Assembly: GCF_963576675.1 (NCBI RefSeq)
Contig: NC_088910.1
Location: forward strand, 100,344,807-100,408,806
From: Euphorbia lathyris
Lineage: Eukaryota > Streptophyta > Magnoliopsida > Malpighiales > Euphorbiaceae
Length of the DNA: 64,000 nt
Direction: 5' to 3'
The notes under the pieces are model-generated. The model worked only from the letters and a program-made list of their open reading frames with translations, had not been told where the DNA came from and did not search any database. The first letter of the stretch is position 1; each line of letters begins with the position of its first letter. Of this stretch, positions 43,492-54,586 are shown in pieces. Made by a program: the position numbers and the translations under genes.

Positions 43492-46293
43492 TTAGAGTGG
43501 ATTTGACATACCGATGGCTTCCCTTAGTGTATTGAATTGTTCTCGTGCCAAGGGCTTAGTGAAGATATCTGCAAGCTGTTCATTTGTTGGCACATAGGTC
43601 AGCTTGATCTCATATTTTAGTACGTGATCTCTGATGAAGTGATGTCTTATGCTAACATGCTTCATCCTGCTGTGTTGGACTGGATTCTTAGATAGATCAA
43701 TGGCACTCTTGTTATCACATTTGATCTCTATCGTCTTTGTTTTGACTCCATAATCTTCAAGTTGTTGCTTTATCCATAGGACTTGTGCAACACAGCTTCC
43801 AGCAGCCACGTACTCAGCTTCGGTTATAGACAGGGCTACGGATGATTGCTTTTTGCTGAACCAAGATACTAGACAGCTTCCGAGGAAATGACATCCTCCC
43901 AAAGTACTCTTCCATTCTAGCTTATCTCATCCATAGTCAGCATCAGTATATCCAGTGAGAGTGAAGTCATTTGAGGTTGGATACCATAGACCTGTATCAA
44001 CTGAGCTTTACAAGTATCTAAAAATTCTTTTCACAGCAGTTAGATGAGATTCCCTGGGGTCAGCTTGATATCTAGCACAATAACATACTGAGTACTGAAT
44101 ATCAGGTCTACTAGCTGTGAGATAGAGTAAAGAACCTATCATACCTCGATAGAGTTTACTATCAACTGACTTACTCTTCTCATCCTTGCATAGGACAGTA
44201 TCAGTACCCATGGGGGTTGATATTGGTTTGCAATCTACCATGCTGAATTTCTTTAACATTTCCTTGGTGTACTTAGACTGACTTATAAAGATGCCATTCT
44301 TACCTTGCTTGATTTGAAGTCCAAGGAAAAAGTTGAGTTCACCCATCATCGACATTTCAAACTCACTTTGCATCTGTTCGCTAAATTCTTTGCACAAAGA
44401 CTCGTCAGTAGCACCAAATATTATATCATCTACATATATCTGTGCAAGTAGGGTATGTTTACCCTTTTTCTTAATAAACAAGGTTGTGTCAGCTTTTCCC
44501 CTGACATAGTTCCTGGTCAGCAGGAAATTGGTCAACCTCTCATACCAAGCTCTTGGAGCTTGTTTCAGGCCATACAGGGCCTTTTTGAGTTTATAAACAT
44601 GGTTTGGAAACTTTGAATCTTCAAACCCAGGAGGTTGATTAACATATACCTCTTCGTCTATAAAGCCATTCAGAAACGCACTTTTTACATCCATTTGGTA
44701 TAGTTTAAAATTCATGAAACTAGCATAGGCACACAATATACGTATAGCTTCTAGCCTAGCAACAGGTGCAAATGTTTCTCCATAGTCTATACCTTCTTGC
44801 TGACTATAGCCTTGGGCTACAAGTCGAGCTTTGTTTCTAATCACATTTCCATGCTCATCTAGTTTATTTCTAAAGACCCACTTGGTTCCTATGGGCTTTT
44901 GATTCCTAGGTCTAGGTACTAGATCCCATACCTCATTTCTGGTGAATTGGTCAAGTTCTTCTTGCATGGCGTTTATCCAATATTCATCTTGCTCAGCATC
45001 AGTAAAATTCTTTGGCTCAAGCATTGAGACGAAGGCAACATTGCTAAGGTATTTTCTAAGCTGATCTCTGGTCATCAACTTGTTGTTGGCAGCATCAAGA
45101 ATGGCCTGTTCTGTATATCCTCTTGGGATCTTTATTTCCTTGGGCAATGTTGAGTCGTTTGGAAGAGGTGTTTCTACAATCTCTACAGGAATAGATTGGT
45201 CAGCAAATGATATTTCAATTTCTTGCTTACATTGGGTCAGCTTCTGTATAGATGACACAGAGGCTTCTGGTTGATCAGCGGAAGCTGAGCTTGGTTCATC
45301 TTCTTTGAGCTGGGCTGACTTACCTGTAGGGTCAGTTTCATCGAACTCAACATGTACAGCCTCTTCTACAATTTGAGTTCTTTTATTGAATACTCTATAT
45401 GCTTTACTGTTTGTTGAGTACCCCAAAAAGGTCACTTCGTCAGCTTTAGCATCAAATTTAGCAAGGTTGTCTTTTGTATTTAGTATAAAGCATTTACACC
45501 CAAAGGCACGAAAGTATCGAATGTTGGGCTTTCGTCCTTTCCAAAGCTCATATGGGGTTTTCTTAAGTATAGGTCTAACTAGAGCCCTATTCAGTATGTA
45601 ACATGCCGTGTGAACAGCTTCACCCCAGAAGTACTTTGGAAGTCTATTTTCACTCAGCATTGTCCTAGCTATTTCGACAATAGTTCTATTTTTCCTTTCA
45701 ACAACCCCATTTTGTTGAGGTGTGCTAGGAGCGGAGAAATTGTGGTCAATACCACTGGTTTCACAGAATTCATCAAACTGTTGGTTTTTGAATTCTCCAC
45801 CATTGTCGCTTCTAATGTGAGCTACGTCTTTGTCATTTTCAAGCTTTTTAATCAGTGTGGTAAACATCTCAAAAGTTTCATCCTTGCTACTCAGCAAGAT
45901 GATCCAAGTGTACCGAGAGAAATCATCTACAATAACCAAGGAAAATTTCTTACCTCCCAAGCTGAGTGGCTGGATAGGTCCGAAAAGATCCAAGTGTAGT
46001 AATTCCAATGGTCTTTTGGTTGAGACAATGTTTTTGCTATGAAATGACTTTTTAGTTTGTTTGCCTTGCTGACAAGCTTTACACAGTTGATCTTTTTTAA
46101 ACTTTAATTTGGGTAATCCCTCAACTAATTGCTTTCTAGCTAATTTGGCGAGAAGGTCCATGCTGACATGCCCAAGTCTTCTATGCCATAGCCAGGAGTT
46201 GTCCTCTTTAGACACTAAGCATATGTTTTTAGAAAACTGTTTTTCTAAGTTCAACATGTATACATTTTCTACATGAGGAGCAGTTAAGATCAA
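43492..46293 (-). pseudogene. pol: pol: integrase, reverse transcriptase, RNase H
   Basis: Main open part 46293-44008 (761 codons). The HHCC integrase zinc site is H37, H42, C71, C74; the DDE triad is D102, D163, E199 (spacing about 60 and 35). RT follows (about 450-690): [15 protein letters not shown] with D535, [11 protein letters not shown] and the catalytic Y-V-D-D at 620-623. The frame is stopped by TAA 44008-44010 and TGA 43927-43929, then continues as RNase H (43902-43492: T-E-A-E-Y-V-A-A, C-D-N-K-S-A-I, Q-L-A-D-I-F-T-K-P-L). Every catalytic motif survives, so loss is by isolated nonsense changes. Confidence 0.92.
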
Positions 46294-46317
46294 TTCATTT
46301 GTATTTCCCTCGAGTAT

Positions 46318-46956
46318 TTAACACTTAGTATCATCAAATACAACCTTTCTGCCGCTCTTGCAAAGCTGAGCTACACTCAGCAGATTGTATTTGAGACCTT
46401 TAACTAGGGAGATAGACTCAATGGTTGGGTTACCTCCGATAGTACCTGAGCCGACTATCTTACCCTTCTTATTGTCTCCAAAGCTTACGCTTCCACCTCG
46501 TTTAAGCTCTAGTGTGATGAACTGGGTTTCATCACCTGTCATGTGTCTTGAACATGCGCTGTCTATATACCAAAGCTTTGATTTCTCCACGCATGTCAAG
46601 CTGACCTGCATTTTAAACTATTCGTTTTTAGGTACCCAATTCTTTTTGGGTCCTTTATTGTTAGTGTAAACAGGTGCAAAGTCATATTTTAACTTGTGAC
46701 GACATACATTTGTAGTATTGCCACTTTTATCATAAAAGCCACACGTAGTTGCCCTTTTAGGGTGATATTGAGTGTGGTCAGCATTGTTGTGCTGAGCATG
46801 CCAGCATACCTTGGTAGTATGACCTTTCTTACCACAGAAGTCACATTGGACAGTCTGTTTTGTTATGCCAGCACACAGCTTTTGTGTGTCCTTTCTTCCC
46901 ACAACAGCTACATTGGGTACACTGTTTATGCTGACCAGTACCTGAGTACTCAGCAT
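46318..46956 (-). pseudogene. gag end and protease
   Basis: In this frame 46956-46621 carries knuckles three and four and ends W-V-P-K-N-E, then TAG (46618-46620), then at once the protease with its active-site signature W-Y-I-D-S-A-C-S-R-H-M-T-G (46570-46532) in the same frame. A second stop (TAA 46318-46320) lies between protease and integrase where a glutamine codon would be expected by one C-to-T change. The aspartic protease matures Gag-Pol. Whether the TAG is a natural gag-pol read-through point or simple decay cannot be decided from one copy. Confidence 0.83.
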
Positions 46957-48412
46957 GGGGTTTATTCTTAGTTGAACCTTTTATTTGGTTCTGTAAAGTT
47001 GTGACATCCTTTCTAAGTTTTTTTGACTCAGTTTGAACCTCCGTGACAAACTCATGTATGATTTGCATGTTGGTATGTAAGTCAGAGTTGTCCTGGAGGA
47101 GATATCGGAGGTCACTCAGCTTGACCTCTTCAATCTCGTCACACCGCCTGCTAAGTGCTTTAATCTTTTTGTTACACTTCTTAGTTAGTGTATATAAGTC
47201 ACTCAGGGAATTTACCATTTCATTTCTAAGCAAAAGTAAGGATGTTACCTCATTGTTGTTTTCCTCCTGCTCGAAATCTTCAGAGAGGTCAGCTTGCTCA
47301 GATTAGGATTGGTCAGCTCCATCATCTGCCATGAAACATATGTTGGCTGTTTCATTTTGCTCAGCTTCAGATGATGTTGACACATCACTGTCACTCCATG
47401 TGGCTACCATAGCCTTTTTGCTTCCCTTCTTCTCATTTTTGAGGTTGGGACAACTTGACTTGATGTGCCCAGTTTGATGACACTCAAAACATGTGACAGA
47501 CTTCGAGCTGTCCTTCTTGTACTTGTCACTTGACTCGACTTTATACTTGTCATTTCTTCTAAATGACCTTTTGCCGTTTCTATCATTCCTCCTGAACAGC
47601 TTCTTCATCTTTCTGGTGAACATGGCTATTTCCTCATCATCAGTTGACTCAGCTTCAGTCGAGTCAGCTTTCATGACAAGTGACTTTTGTTTCTTATCTT
47701 CTGATTTTTCTTTCTCTTTAGCTTCAAAGTTTTTCATAGATATTTCATGGGTCAGCAGGGATCCGATCAGCTCATCATATTTATAGGTAGTCAAGTCTTG
47801 AGCTTCTTCTACAGCTGTTTTCTTTGCTTGCCAACTCTTAGGCAGACTTCTCAGAATTTTCTTCACCTGTTCCTCTTCAGTGAAGTTCTTTCCGAGCCTT
47901 TTTAGCTCATTTATAATATTTGTGAACCTTGCGTTCATTTCTGAGATGTCTTCATTCTTATTCATCTCAAACAGCTCGTAGAGTGTCATATGTTGATTGA
48001 CTTTAGACTCCTTAACTTTGCTTGTGCCTTCATAGGTTACTTCAAGCTTCTTCGAAATCTCCTGTGCTGACTCGCAACCTGAAATCTTATTGTATTCTGC
48101 AGCATCTAAAGCACAGTGAAGCATGTTTATAGCCGAAACATTATTTTGTAATTTTCTGAGGTCATCCTCTGTCCACTCAGCCTCACTTTTAACAATTTTC
48201 TCATTGTTAATAGTTTTGTATGGCACATGTGGACCTTGAACAATTGCAAGCCATGCACTCATGTTTGTGGCTTGAATAAAGTTCTTCATCCTATTCTTCC
48301 AGAATGTATAATTTGACCCAAAGAATAGGGGAGGTCTAGTAATTGATAGTCCCTCAGGGAGTATCTGTGTTGTTTGGTTTCCTGGAAGGAACCGAGTGCT
48401 ATTCTCACCCAT
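46841..48412 (-). pseudogene. gag: gag: capsid and CCHC knuckles, broken
   Basis: Starts at ATG 48412, 62 bp after the LTR. The first 369 codons carry the copia capsid region and a CCHC knuckle (C-F-E-C-H-Q-T-G-H-I-K-S-S-C, about residue 310). TAA at 47303-47305 is in frame: the same frame continues to 46841 with an extended helical stretch and a second knuckle (C-S-C-C-G-K-K-G-H). A single extra A (T run 46858-46861 on the plus strand) then shifts the frame; the next frame holds a third knuckle (C-D-F-C-G-K-K-G-H) and a fourth that has lost its ligands (C-G-F-Y, H to N). Gag packages the RNA in virus-like particles; this copy would make only a truncated one. Confidence 0.88.
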
Positions 48413-48460
48413 TTTTAGGGATCAGCTCAAGATTGTTAAATCTTTGAGTAGTGAGCTTAG

Positions 48461-48472
48461 GCTCTGATACCA
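48461..48472 (-). other. Primer-binding site (tRNA-iMet)
   Basis: Minus strand TGGTATCAGAGC, the classic copia primer site, two bases inside the 5' LTR. Confidence 0.93.
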
Positions 48473-48474
48473 CT

Positions 48475-49884
48475 TGTTGGTCCCTAGTAATTAGTTCCAA
48501 GGGGGGGTTAGGAACTAATATAACTTTTTCGCGTTCAATTATGCTGACAAGAAGTTATTTTAGGAGTTTCTTAACTCAGCTTTTTGGTCAACTTGGTGAG
48601 ATATGTTTTAAGACAGCTTTAGTCAGATGTTGACTAAATGTATTTTCTTGTAAGTTAGGAATTGACACTCTTGGAGGTCAGCTTCTAACTCAGCACCACT
48701 TATTTACTCAAGGTCAGTTTTGGCAATTTATATGCTGAGTAAATAAAGCAAACAACACATGTAATATAAGAGAGAGTTTAGAGATTACTCAGTATCACTT
48801 ATCCTGGTTCGGCCTCTCTGCCTACGTCCAGTCCCCAGAGTCCTTCGGGCTTTTTGAATCCAATACTGAGCTCTTTAACGGTAGAGCACAAACCAATTAC
48901 AAGGCAGTTGAATATGCAAGAGTACCTTCCTCTATTCGTCTACTCAACTCCTACTAAGTGCTACAACCCAGCACCTAGATTTCTCTACCACTGAATGCTT
49001 ATAACCAGGCACACAGCTTAACACTCTCAATATTCTTATTGGTCACAGACTTGTTCTTTTTCAACTAAAGAACACTTTAGATGATTACAAAATAATCAAT
49101 CTAGCATTTACACAGAGAATGAAACGTTGGTGTAAGATCTTTTTGTATTTGAGTGCTTTCAAGATTTTTTCTCTTTGTAATTTTCTTTTTGATGCTTCAG
49201 TGATTATCCAAGGTTCTTCATTGTCCTTTTATAGAAGGAAAACTGCAGATTTGGATCGTTTGAATTGTTGTTACCGTTAACACCAAAACGGTTCTTTTGG
49301 GGGACAGATTCTGGTCAGCTTCAATCTGTTCCGCCATTCCCTTCCTTTGATTTCTTCAGGAGTCAGGTTTTGTCTTATTGCACCAGACTTATCTTTTTGC
49401 GCCAGTTGTCTTTTACCAATAATCCAATGACCCATGTTTCTTGAAATTAGTCTTTTGTGTGTCTTCGAGGTTCCAATTATTGGCACAGAAGATTGGCAGT
49501 GTTTGTCCTTTAGTGAACGGATCCTTCATGTTGTCCTGACTATTACTCAGCTTTATTCGTTATCTTCGGATGTTCAACTTCCAGACTGAGTTCCTTCTTG
49601 GTCAGCTCCGTTCCGATTAAACGCTTCTGAGGAAATCTTCAATTTGAGTCAGCTTCGTTTTGCTTCTAAATTCTACTCCACTCAGCTTCCATTCTGTCAT
49701 GCTGAGTTTCGTTCTTCTCAGCTTTGCTTATGCTGATTTTTGTCCTGTCTTTACTTTATATATTTTTGCACTCAATATTGAACAAACACATTAGTATAAT
49801 TAAACCAAAGCATTTAAATTTAATTTCCTCTTAATCATGGATGATTTTGTCAAATTAAAATCTTGTGGAAAAGGTGTTTCAACA
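48475..49884 (-). repeat. Sirevirus-like 5' LTR
   Basis: 1410 bp, TGTTGGTCCC to TTTCAACA on the plus strand. By eye about 20 differences from the other LTR, nearly all transitions. Next to the primer-binding site. TATA box for the minus strand at 49227-49233. Confidence 0.93.
49227..49233 (-). promoter_or_regulatory. TATA box of the 5' LTR
   Basis: TATAAAA on the minus strand within CTATAAAAGG; the same box is at 38911-38917 in the 3' LTR. It is the best candidate for the start of the genomic transcript. Confidence 0.55.
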
Positions 49885-50403
49885 AACCCTACCTTGTTGA
49901 CTAGAGATCCTAAGATCTAGGTTGAAAGGGACAACCTAATTGCATGAATCTTGTGGGGGTAAAACCCTAGTCCATTCCTATGATGTAGACAGTTGTATAA
50001 AAACAGAAAAAGGTTAAGCTATGCTTTTAATGATACATTGTGCATTAGAATTACTGAGCAAATAAATCACCTACGTGAGAGTGAAGTGGGGTCTCTTCAA
50101 AGGAGACTAGTGAGGCTTAGTCTCTGAAACTCTTACAGAAACAGGAGATGTTCATGACCATAACAAACATAACCATGAGATCTAATATTGTGTTATATTG
50201 GTATATGTGTGGAGTATATCATCGTTTACACAAACGATAGAATAGTTTAGGGGCATCGCGTGCATTAGCAGCCAATAAAGTAAATATACTTTCACAAAGA
50301 AAGGTTCAAGAGACATTTCCTACCAATTCTATGCAGATATCGATTATAGAAAGTTATCACCACGTCGTAAGCGTCCCGTTTCCAATTTATTCATATGGGG
50401 GAT
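49885..50403 (+). pseudogene. Older copia 3' untranslated region resumed
   Basis: Continues the sequence broken at 38158 and aligns with 37310-37846. It ends in CATATGGGGGAT, the purine tract before the LTR at 50404. Confidence 0.75.
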
Positions 50404-50860
50404 TGTTGGACAAACTAAATAAAATCATGAAATTAATTAAAATAGCAACAAACATCTCCCTTCATGAATAGTCGTGTCCATTCATGAACAGTCGTGTGTG
50501 TCAGTGAATAGTTGTGTTCATTCATGAACAAACATGTCCTTTCGAGTTCCATTTATACAGAATGAAACTGTTAAATTCAGTGACGCGAAAATTAAAAATA
50601 CTCTTTAAAATTTTATGCTTTATGCACGTTTACATTGTTCTTGTTTTCCTGTTCCGGTGATAAGGAATCTACACACGGTAAGAGTTCGTTTGCGTAATCT
50701 GTTGTATCCTTAGAGACGATCGTCAATAATTACCAAATCTTCCTTAAAAAGACTTCTAATATATGCTTCAGATTTGTCTAATTATGTTTTTAATTTCCGG
50801 TTTTATTATTCATATCTTTTTTTTTCTTCGTTTTGTTTTTTTGTTGAATCACATCTAACA
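50404..50860 (+). repeat. Copia LTR (right end of the array)
   Basis: 457 bp, TGTTGGACAAAC to ACATCTAACA. Short tandem words GAACAGTCGTGT/GAATAGTTGTGT lie near 50470-50530. Uninterrupted relative of the LTR at 33164. Confidence 0.75.
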
Positions 50861-52557
50861 TATATGTTATCACTTAATACTACTTATACTTCACTTCTTA
50901 TTCTTCATGCAATTCAATTTCAATTTCATAAATCAATCCAACATTCAAGCTCTTCATGTAAGTATTTTATTGATTTTACATACTTTAATTATGTATATTT
51001 GATATTAGTTTGCACCTTGAGAGATTGAAATTTAGCGTGTTTTATCCAACCCAATGGATTCGCAGTATACGATTTTGCTCCGTAAAATCATAAACTGCGA
51101 AGCAAAAGCCTCCGCATTACAGAGGTTTTAAGTTTATCGAAAAAAGGTTCGCAGTTAATTTAAGTGCGAAGTACTGAAAAACAAATTGTTTTCGCAGTTA
51201 ATTTAATTGTAAAGCAATTTGTTTTCACAGTTTTTTTTGCTCTATTCCACAATTGTTGAATTATGAAAATGATACGATACTTTTGTCATCATCAATAGAT
51301 ACAAATAATTTTTCAGGATAGAGTTTTTTTTTGTGAAAATAACTTCAAAAGGCTGATGTTTTCATGAAAAAAATATGTTAAACCCTAATGTTGTATACAC
51401 CTAATCAAACACTATATTTCTTGCGCTTTGAAGTGAAACACTAAATACCACTCGAAATGTCAAAATAAACAATCCGTAAATATAATCACCTATTAAATTT
51501 AGTTTTATCATGACATTTCATGAAATAGATACATTTTCATGGAATGGACAGAGTCAACCTTTTCAAATTTCATATTTGTAAAAAAAAAAAAAAGGTTCCT
51601 GGTTGAATGAATCTTATACAGGAATTAAAATCTTTTAAAAAAAATACTAGTTTATAGTAATTATTTTCCTACAAGTAAAAGGCATAAATGAAAACAATTG
51701 CTGAGACAATTACGTTGTTTCCAAATAAAATAAAACTAGGTGCACCTTTTTCCACCTTATAATATTAATATTACATAAATTGCCACGTACGACAAAATCC
51801 ATAATCTTTAAACATTTACGACCTTTCTTTGACACTTATTTGAAAGAAAAAAAAAAAATCTTAGACCTTAATCAAAATAAATTAGTAAGTAAATTAAAGA
51901 GAAAATTATAAAACTAGATTAAATGGAAAGGCAATTTACATATTTAACCCATTTACTCAACCTATTATATATCTAGATTCATTTTGTGTGACTTTCCAAA
52001 AATACCTCTGACCTTCCCATTTCCCCCCTATCTCCGCGAATCACCGCTCCCCCCTATCTTCTTGGTTATGCGAAAAGTTGCTCCTTTGTAATTTTCCCTA
52101 AATTAAATTGATGAAGTGTATTATCCTTTATAAATATATTTATTTATTTATCTAATCCATTGCCAACCGAATCAGAGGCTCACACGAATAAAGAAAAAGA
52201 TAGATACCAGCTTTGTGGGGGTATACACGTGTCAACATCTGAGATCATCTCCTCCATTTTACCAGGAAAATGCTGAGCCACTAGAAACAGATTCTTTATG
52301 TTGTGCTTTAAAATCCAGAATAGATGCTTCACACGTGTGACGTACATTACACGTGTTAACTCACCGTTAAAAATTAAAACGTTCAACGGAGAGAAAAATA
52401 TGACTATTTTTCCTGCTTTACCTTTTTGGCATCGTTGGGCCCAGATGACAATATTGGGTGGGACGTGGCAAAATGCGCTGGACTTGTTGGCTATTTGAGG
52501 TCAATATGGGGCCACATCCAGCGTGGATCTGTTGACGTGGATTCAAATCCTCTTCAT
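50861..52557. other. Spacer; TTCGCAGTT repeats and a CACGTG cluster
   Basis: 51055-51240 repeats TTCGCAGTTAATTT and GCGAAG words (possible sub-terminal repeats of a lost DNA element). 51395-51480 is a fragment resembling the right end of the MITE at 6795-7846. 52190-52550 is less AT-rich and has three ACACGTGT boxes (about 52228, 52331, 52351), TTGGGCCCA (about 52436) and GTTGACGTGG (52532), a promoter-like mix, but no convincing exon follows. Confidence 0.45.
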
Positions 52558-53505
52558 GAGCTTGTTCTTTATCACTTCATTTCAGTAACAATCAGTTCAG
52601 TTCAATTCAATTCAGTTCAGTTCAGCATTCAGTTTCAGCATCCAATTTCAACATTCTGTAATTTATCATTATTTATTATATTATAATAATAATTATTATT
52701 TATCTATAATTTATCATTTATTATTATTATCATTATTATTATTATTTATACTTTATCATTATCTATAAATTAGATAAAAGTCAAGAAATGATAGTTTATT
52801 AAAGTATATATCGATTAATAAAAAATTAAAATTAAAGTATGCATCCATATTTAAAAATTAGGAATTGCATCCAAATTATGAATTGTTTCTAAAATTTACC
52901 GAATTTATCAATGTTAGAGATAAAATTGCACAATTTTAGACGTTAGGGTAAAATTACTCGTGACCCAAAATGTTATTTTTGCACTTTAACCCTTAATTAG
53001 AATAAAAAGTTAAGAGATTTATATTCATATGAAAATTTGTATTTAATTTCATAGGCTTTAAATTATATGTAAATTTGTGTTTGTATGTAATTTGTATTTT
53101 TAATTTAAATTAGACTCATTTTTATTTAATTTCATAGGCTTTTATCGAGCCAAGATTTTATCAACCCGAGCTTTTAATTGATATTCAAATTAGTTTTATC
53201 TTTAATAATATATTTATTTATTATTAATATTATTATATTTATTAGAACCATTATTATTATTATAAGTTTATTAATGTCCAATATGATCATTAAAATTATT
53301 TTAAAGTCTAATATCATCATTATTGTTAAGTTCGGTAGCATTCAGTTAAGTTCAGTAGCATTCAGTTCAGTTCAATTCAGTTCAGTATTCAGTAATTTTC
53401 AGTTCAGTTCAGTTCAGTTCAATTCAATTCAGTTCAGTTCAGTTCAATTCAGTTCAGTTCAGTTCAGTTCAGTTCAGTTTTTTTCAGCGATAAAGAACAG
53501 AGCCT
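52558..53505. mobile_element. Inverted-repeat element with CTGAA arrays at both ends
   Basis: Left end TTGTTCTTTATCAC and right end GCGATAAAGAACAGAGCC are inverted. Next to each lies an array of TTCAG/TTCAA pentamers (52581-52635; 53331-53482). The same strand reads TTCAG on both sides, so the arrays themselves are direct while the outer termini are inverted. No ORF; 52640-53330 is AT-rich. A Mutator-like MITE fragment sits at 52895-52995. Confidence 0.55.
53331..53482. repeat. TTCAG/TTCAA pentanucleotide satellite
   Basis: More than 20 pentamers, mostly TTCAG, with AGCAT interruptions at the left; a shorter array is at 52581-52635. Confidence 0.9.
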
Positions 53506-53762
53506 AAACCATATTTTTCACCGCTTTGAGATCATTTTTTTTAGGCATTTCCAAAAATGATTAGTCCCGTAAGCTCTTAAGATGTCTGCATAGCTATTTT
53601 ATTTTATATAAAATATTTAGTTTTTTTTTTTGAAAGGATATAAAATATTTAGTTAATCATATGGAGTTGTGTAAAATGTAATCAATTAATTAATCGGTGG
53701 TAAAAAAAATAAAAATACAGAAGATGTATTACACATGTCTTAAAAAAAAGTAAAACAATTAT

Positions 53763-54586
53763 GGGGTGTTTGTTAGAAGGGATATAGGAGGTGGGATAGG
53801 GATAAAAAATACGAGATAAGTTATTCCATGTTTGTTTGAGAGATAGAAGAGTGAGACAGATGAGAGATAAGCTTCTTATCCCTCAACGGGGTGTTTGTTA
53901 GGAGAGATATAAGAGGTGTGATAGAGATAAAAAAAAACACGAGATAAGTTATCCCGTGTTTGTTTGGGAGACAGAAGAGTGAGGCAGATGAGGGATAAGC
54001 CTCTTATCCCTCAAATCCTATACCCAAGAGGGGAGGTTGGTATAAAGAGGTGGGATAAGCTCCTGCGGTTTTAATATGATGGAAAAGTACATCTTATCCC
54101 TCAAATTATGTTATACGGTTTAAATAAGGTTAAAATAGTAAAATGTATGTAACAAAAAAAAAATAGTAAAATGTATTATTTTATCTCTATCTCTATCCCA
54201 CGTAACAAACATTGGATAATAATTATCGACTATCATATTTTTATCCTTATCCCTATACCAACGTTTATCCTTATTTCTATCCCAATAGAATACCAAACGC
54301 CTCACAAATCCTATACCCCAGGAGGGGGTGGTATAAGGAAGTGGGATAAACTCCTGCGATTTTAATAGGATGGAAAAGTCAATCTTATCCCTCAAATTAA
54401 TGTTATGTAGTTTAAATAAGGTTAAAATAGTAAAATATATTATTTTATCCTCATCCCTATCCCACATACCAAACATTGAATAATAATTCTCGACTGTCAT
54501 ATTTTTATTCTTATCCCAACCATTTATCTTTATCCATATTACAACCTTTATCCATATCCTTATCTCAATAGAATATCAAACACCCC
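53763..54586. mobile_element. MITE with duplicated arms
   Basis: GGGGTGTTTG start and CAAACACCCC end. The first about 125 bp is tandemly duplicated (53763 and 53888), and a right part of about 290 bp (from CAAATCCTATACCC) is present twice (54012, 54303). GGGATAAG/CTTATCCC words dominate. Target duplication not clear. Confidence 0.55.

Larger units (their letters stand above)
38159..49884 (-). mobile_element. Sirevirus-like Ty1/copia retrotransposon, 11.7 kb
   Basis: Two 1410-bp LTRs (38159-39568, 48475-49884), 5-bp duplication AACCC (38154-38158, 49885-49889), tRNA-iMet primer site and polypurine tract define the ends. Order on the minus strand: LTR, gag, protease, integrase, RT, RNase H, long third ORF, LTR. 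A large gag with several CCHC knuckles and an extra ORF between pol and the 3' LTR are features of the SIRE/Maximus (Sirevirus) lineage of copia. It sits in the 3' region of an older copia element; the related copies near 600 and 37310 show that site without the insertion. Coding is broken by in-frame stops and one frameshift. Confidence 0.93.

Noticed and set aside
46618..46620. Asserting programmed read-through at the gag-protease TAG
   Set aside because: Other nonsense changes in the same copy make decay equally likely; kept only as a question.
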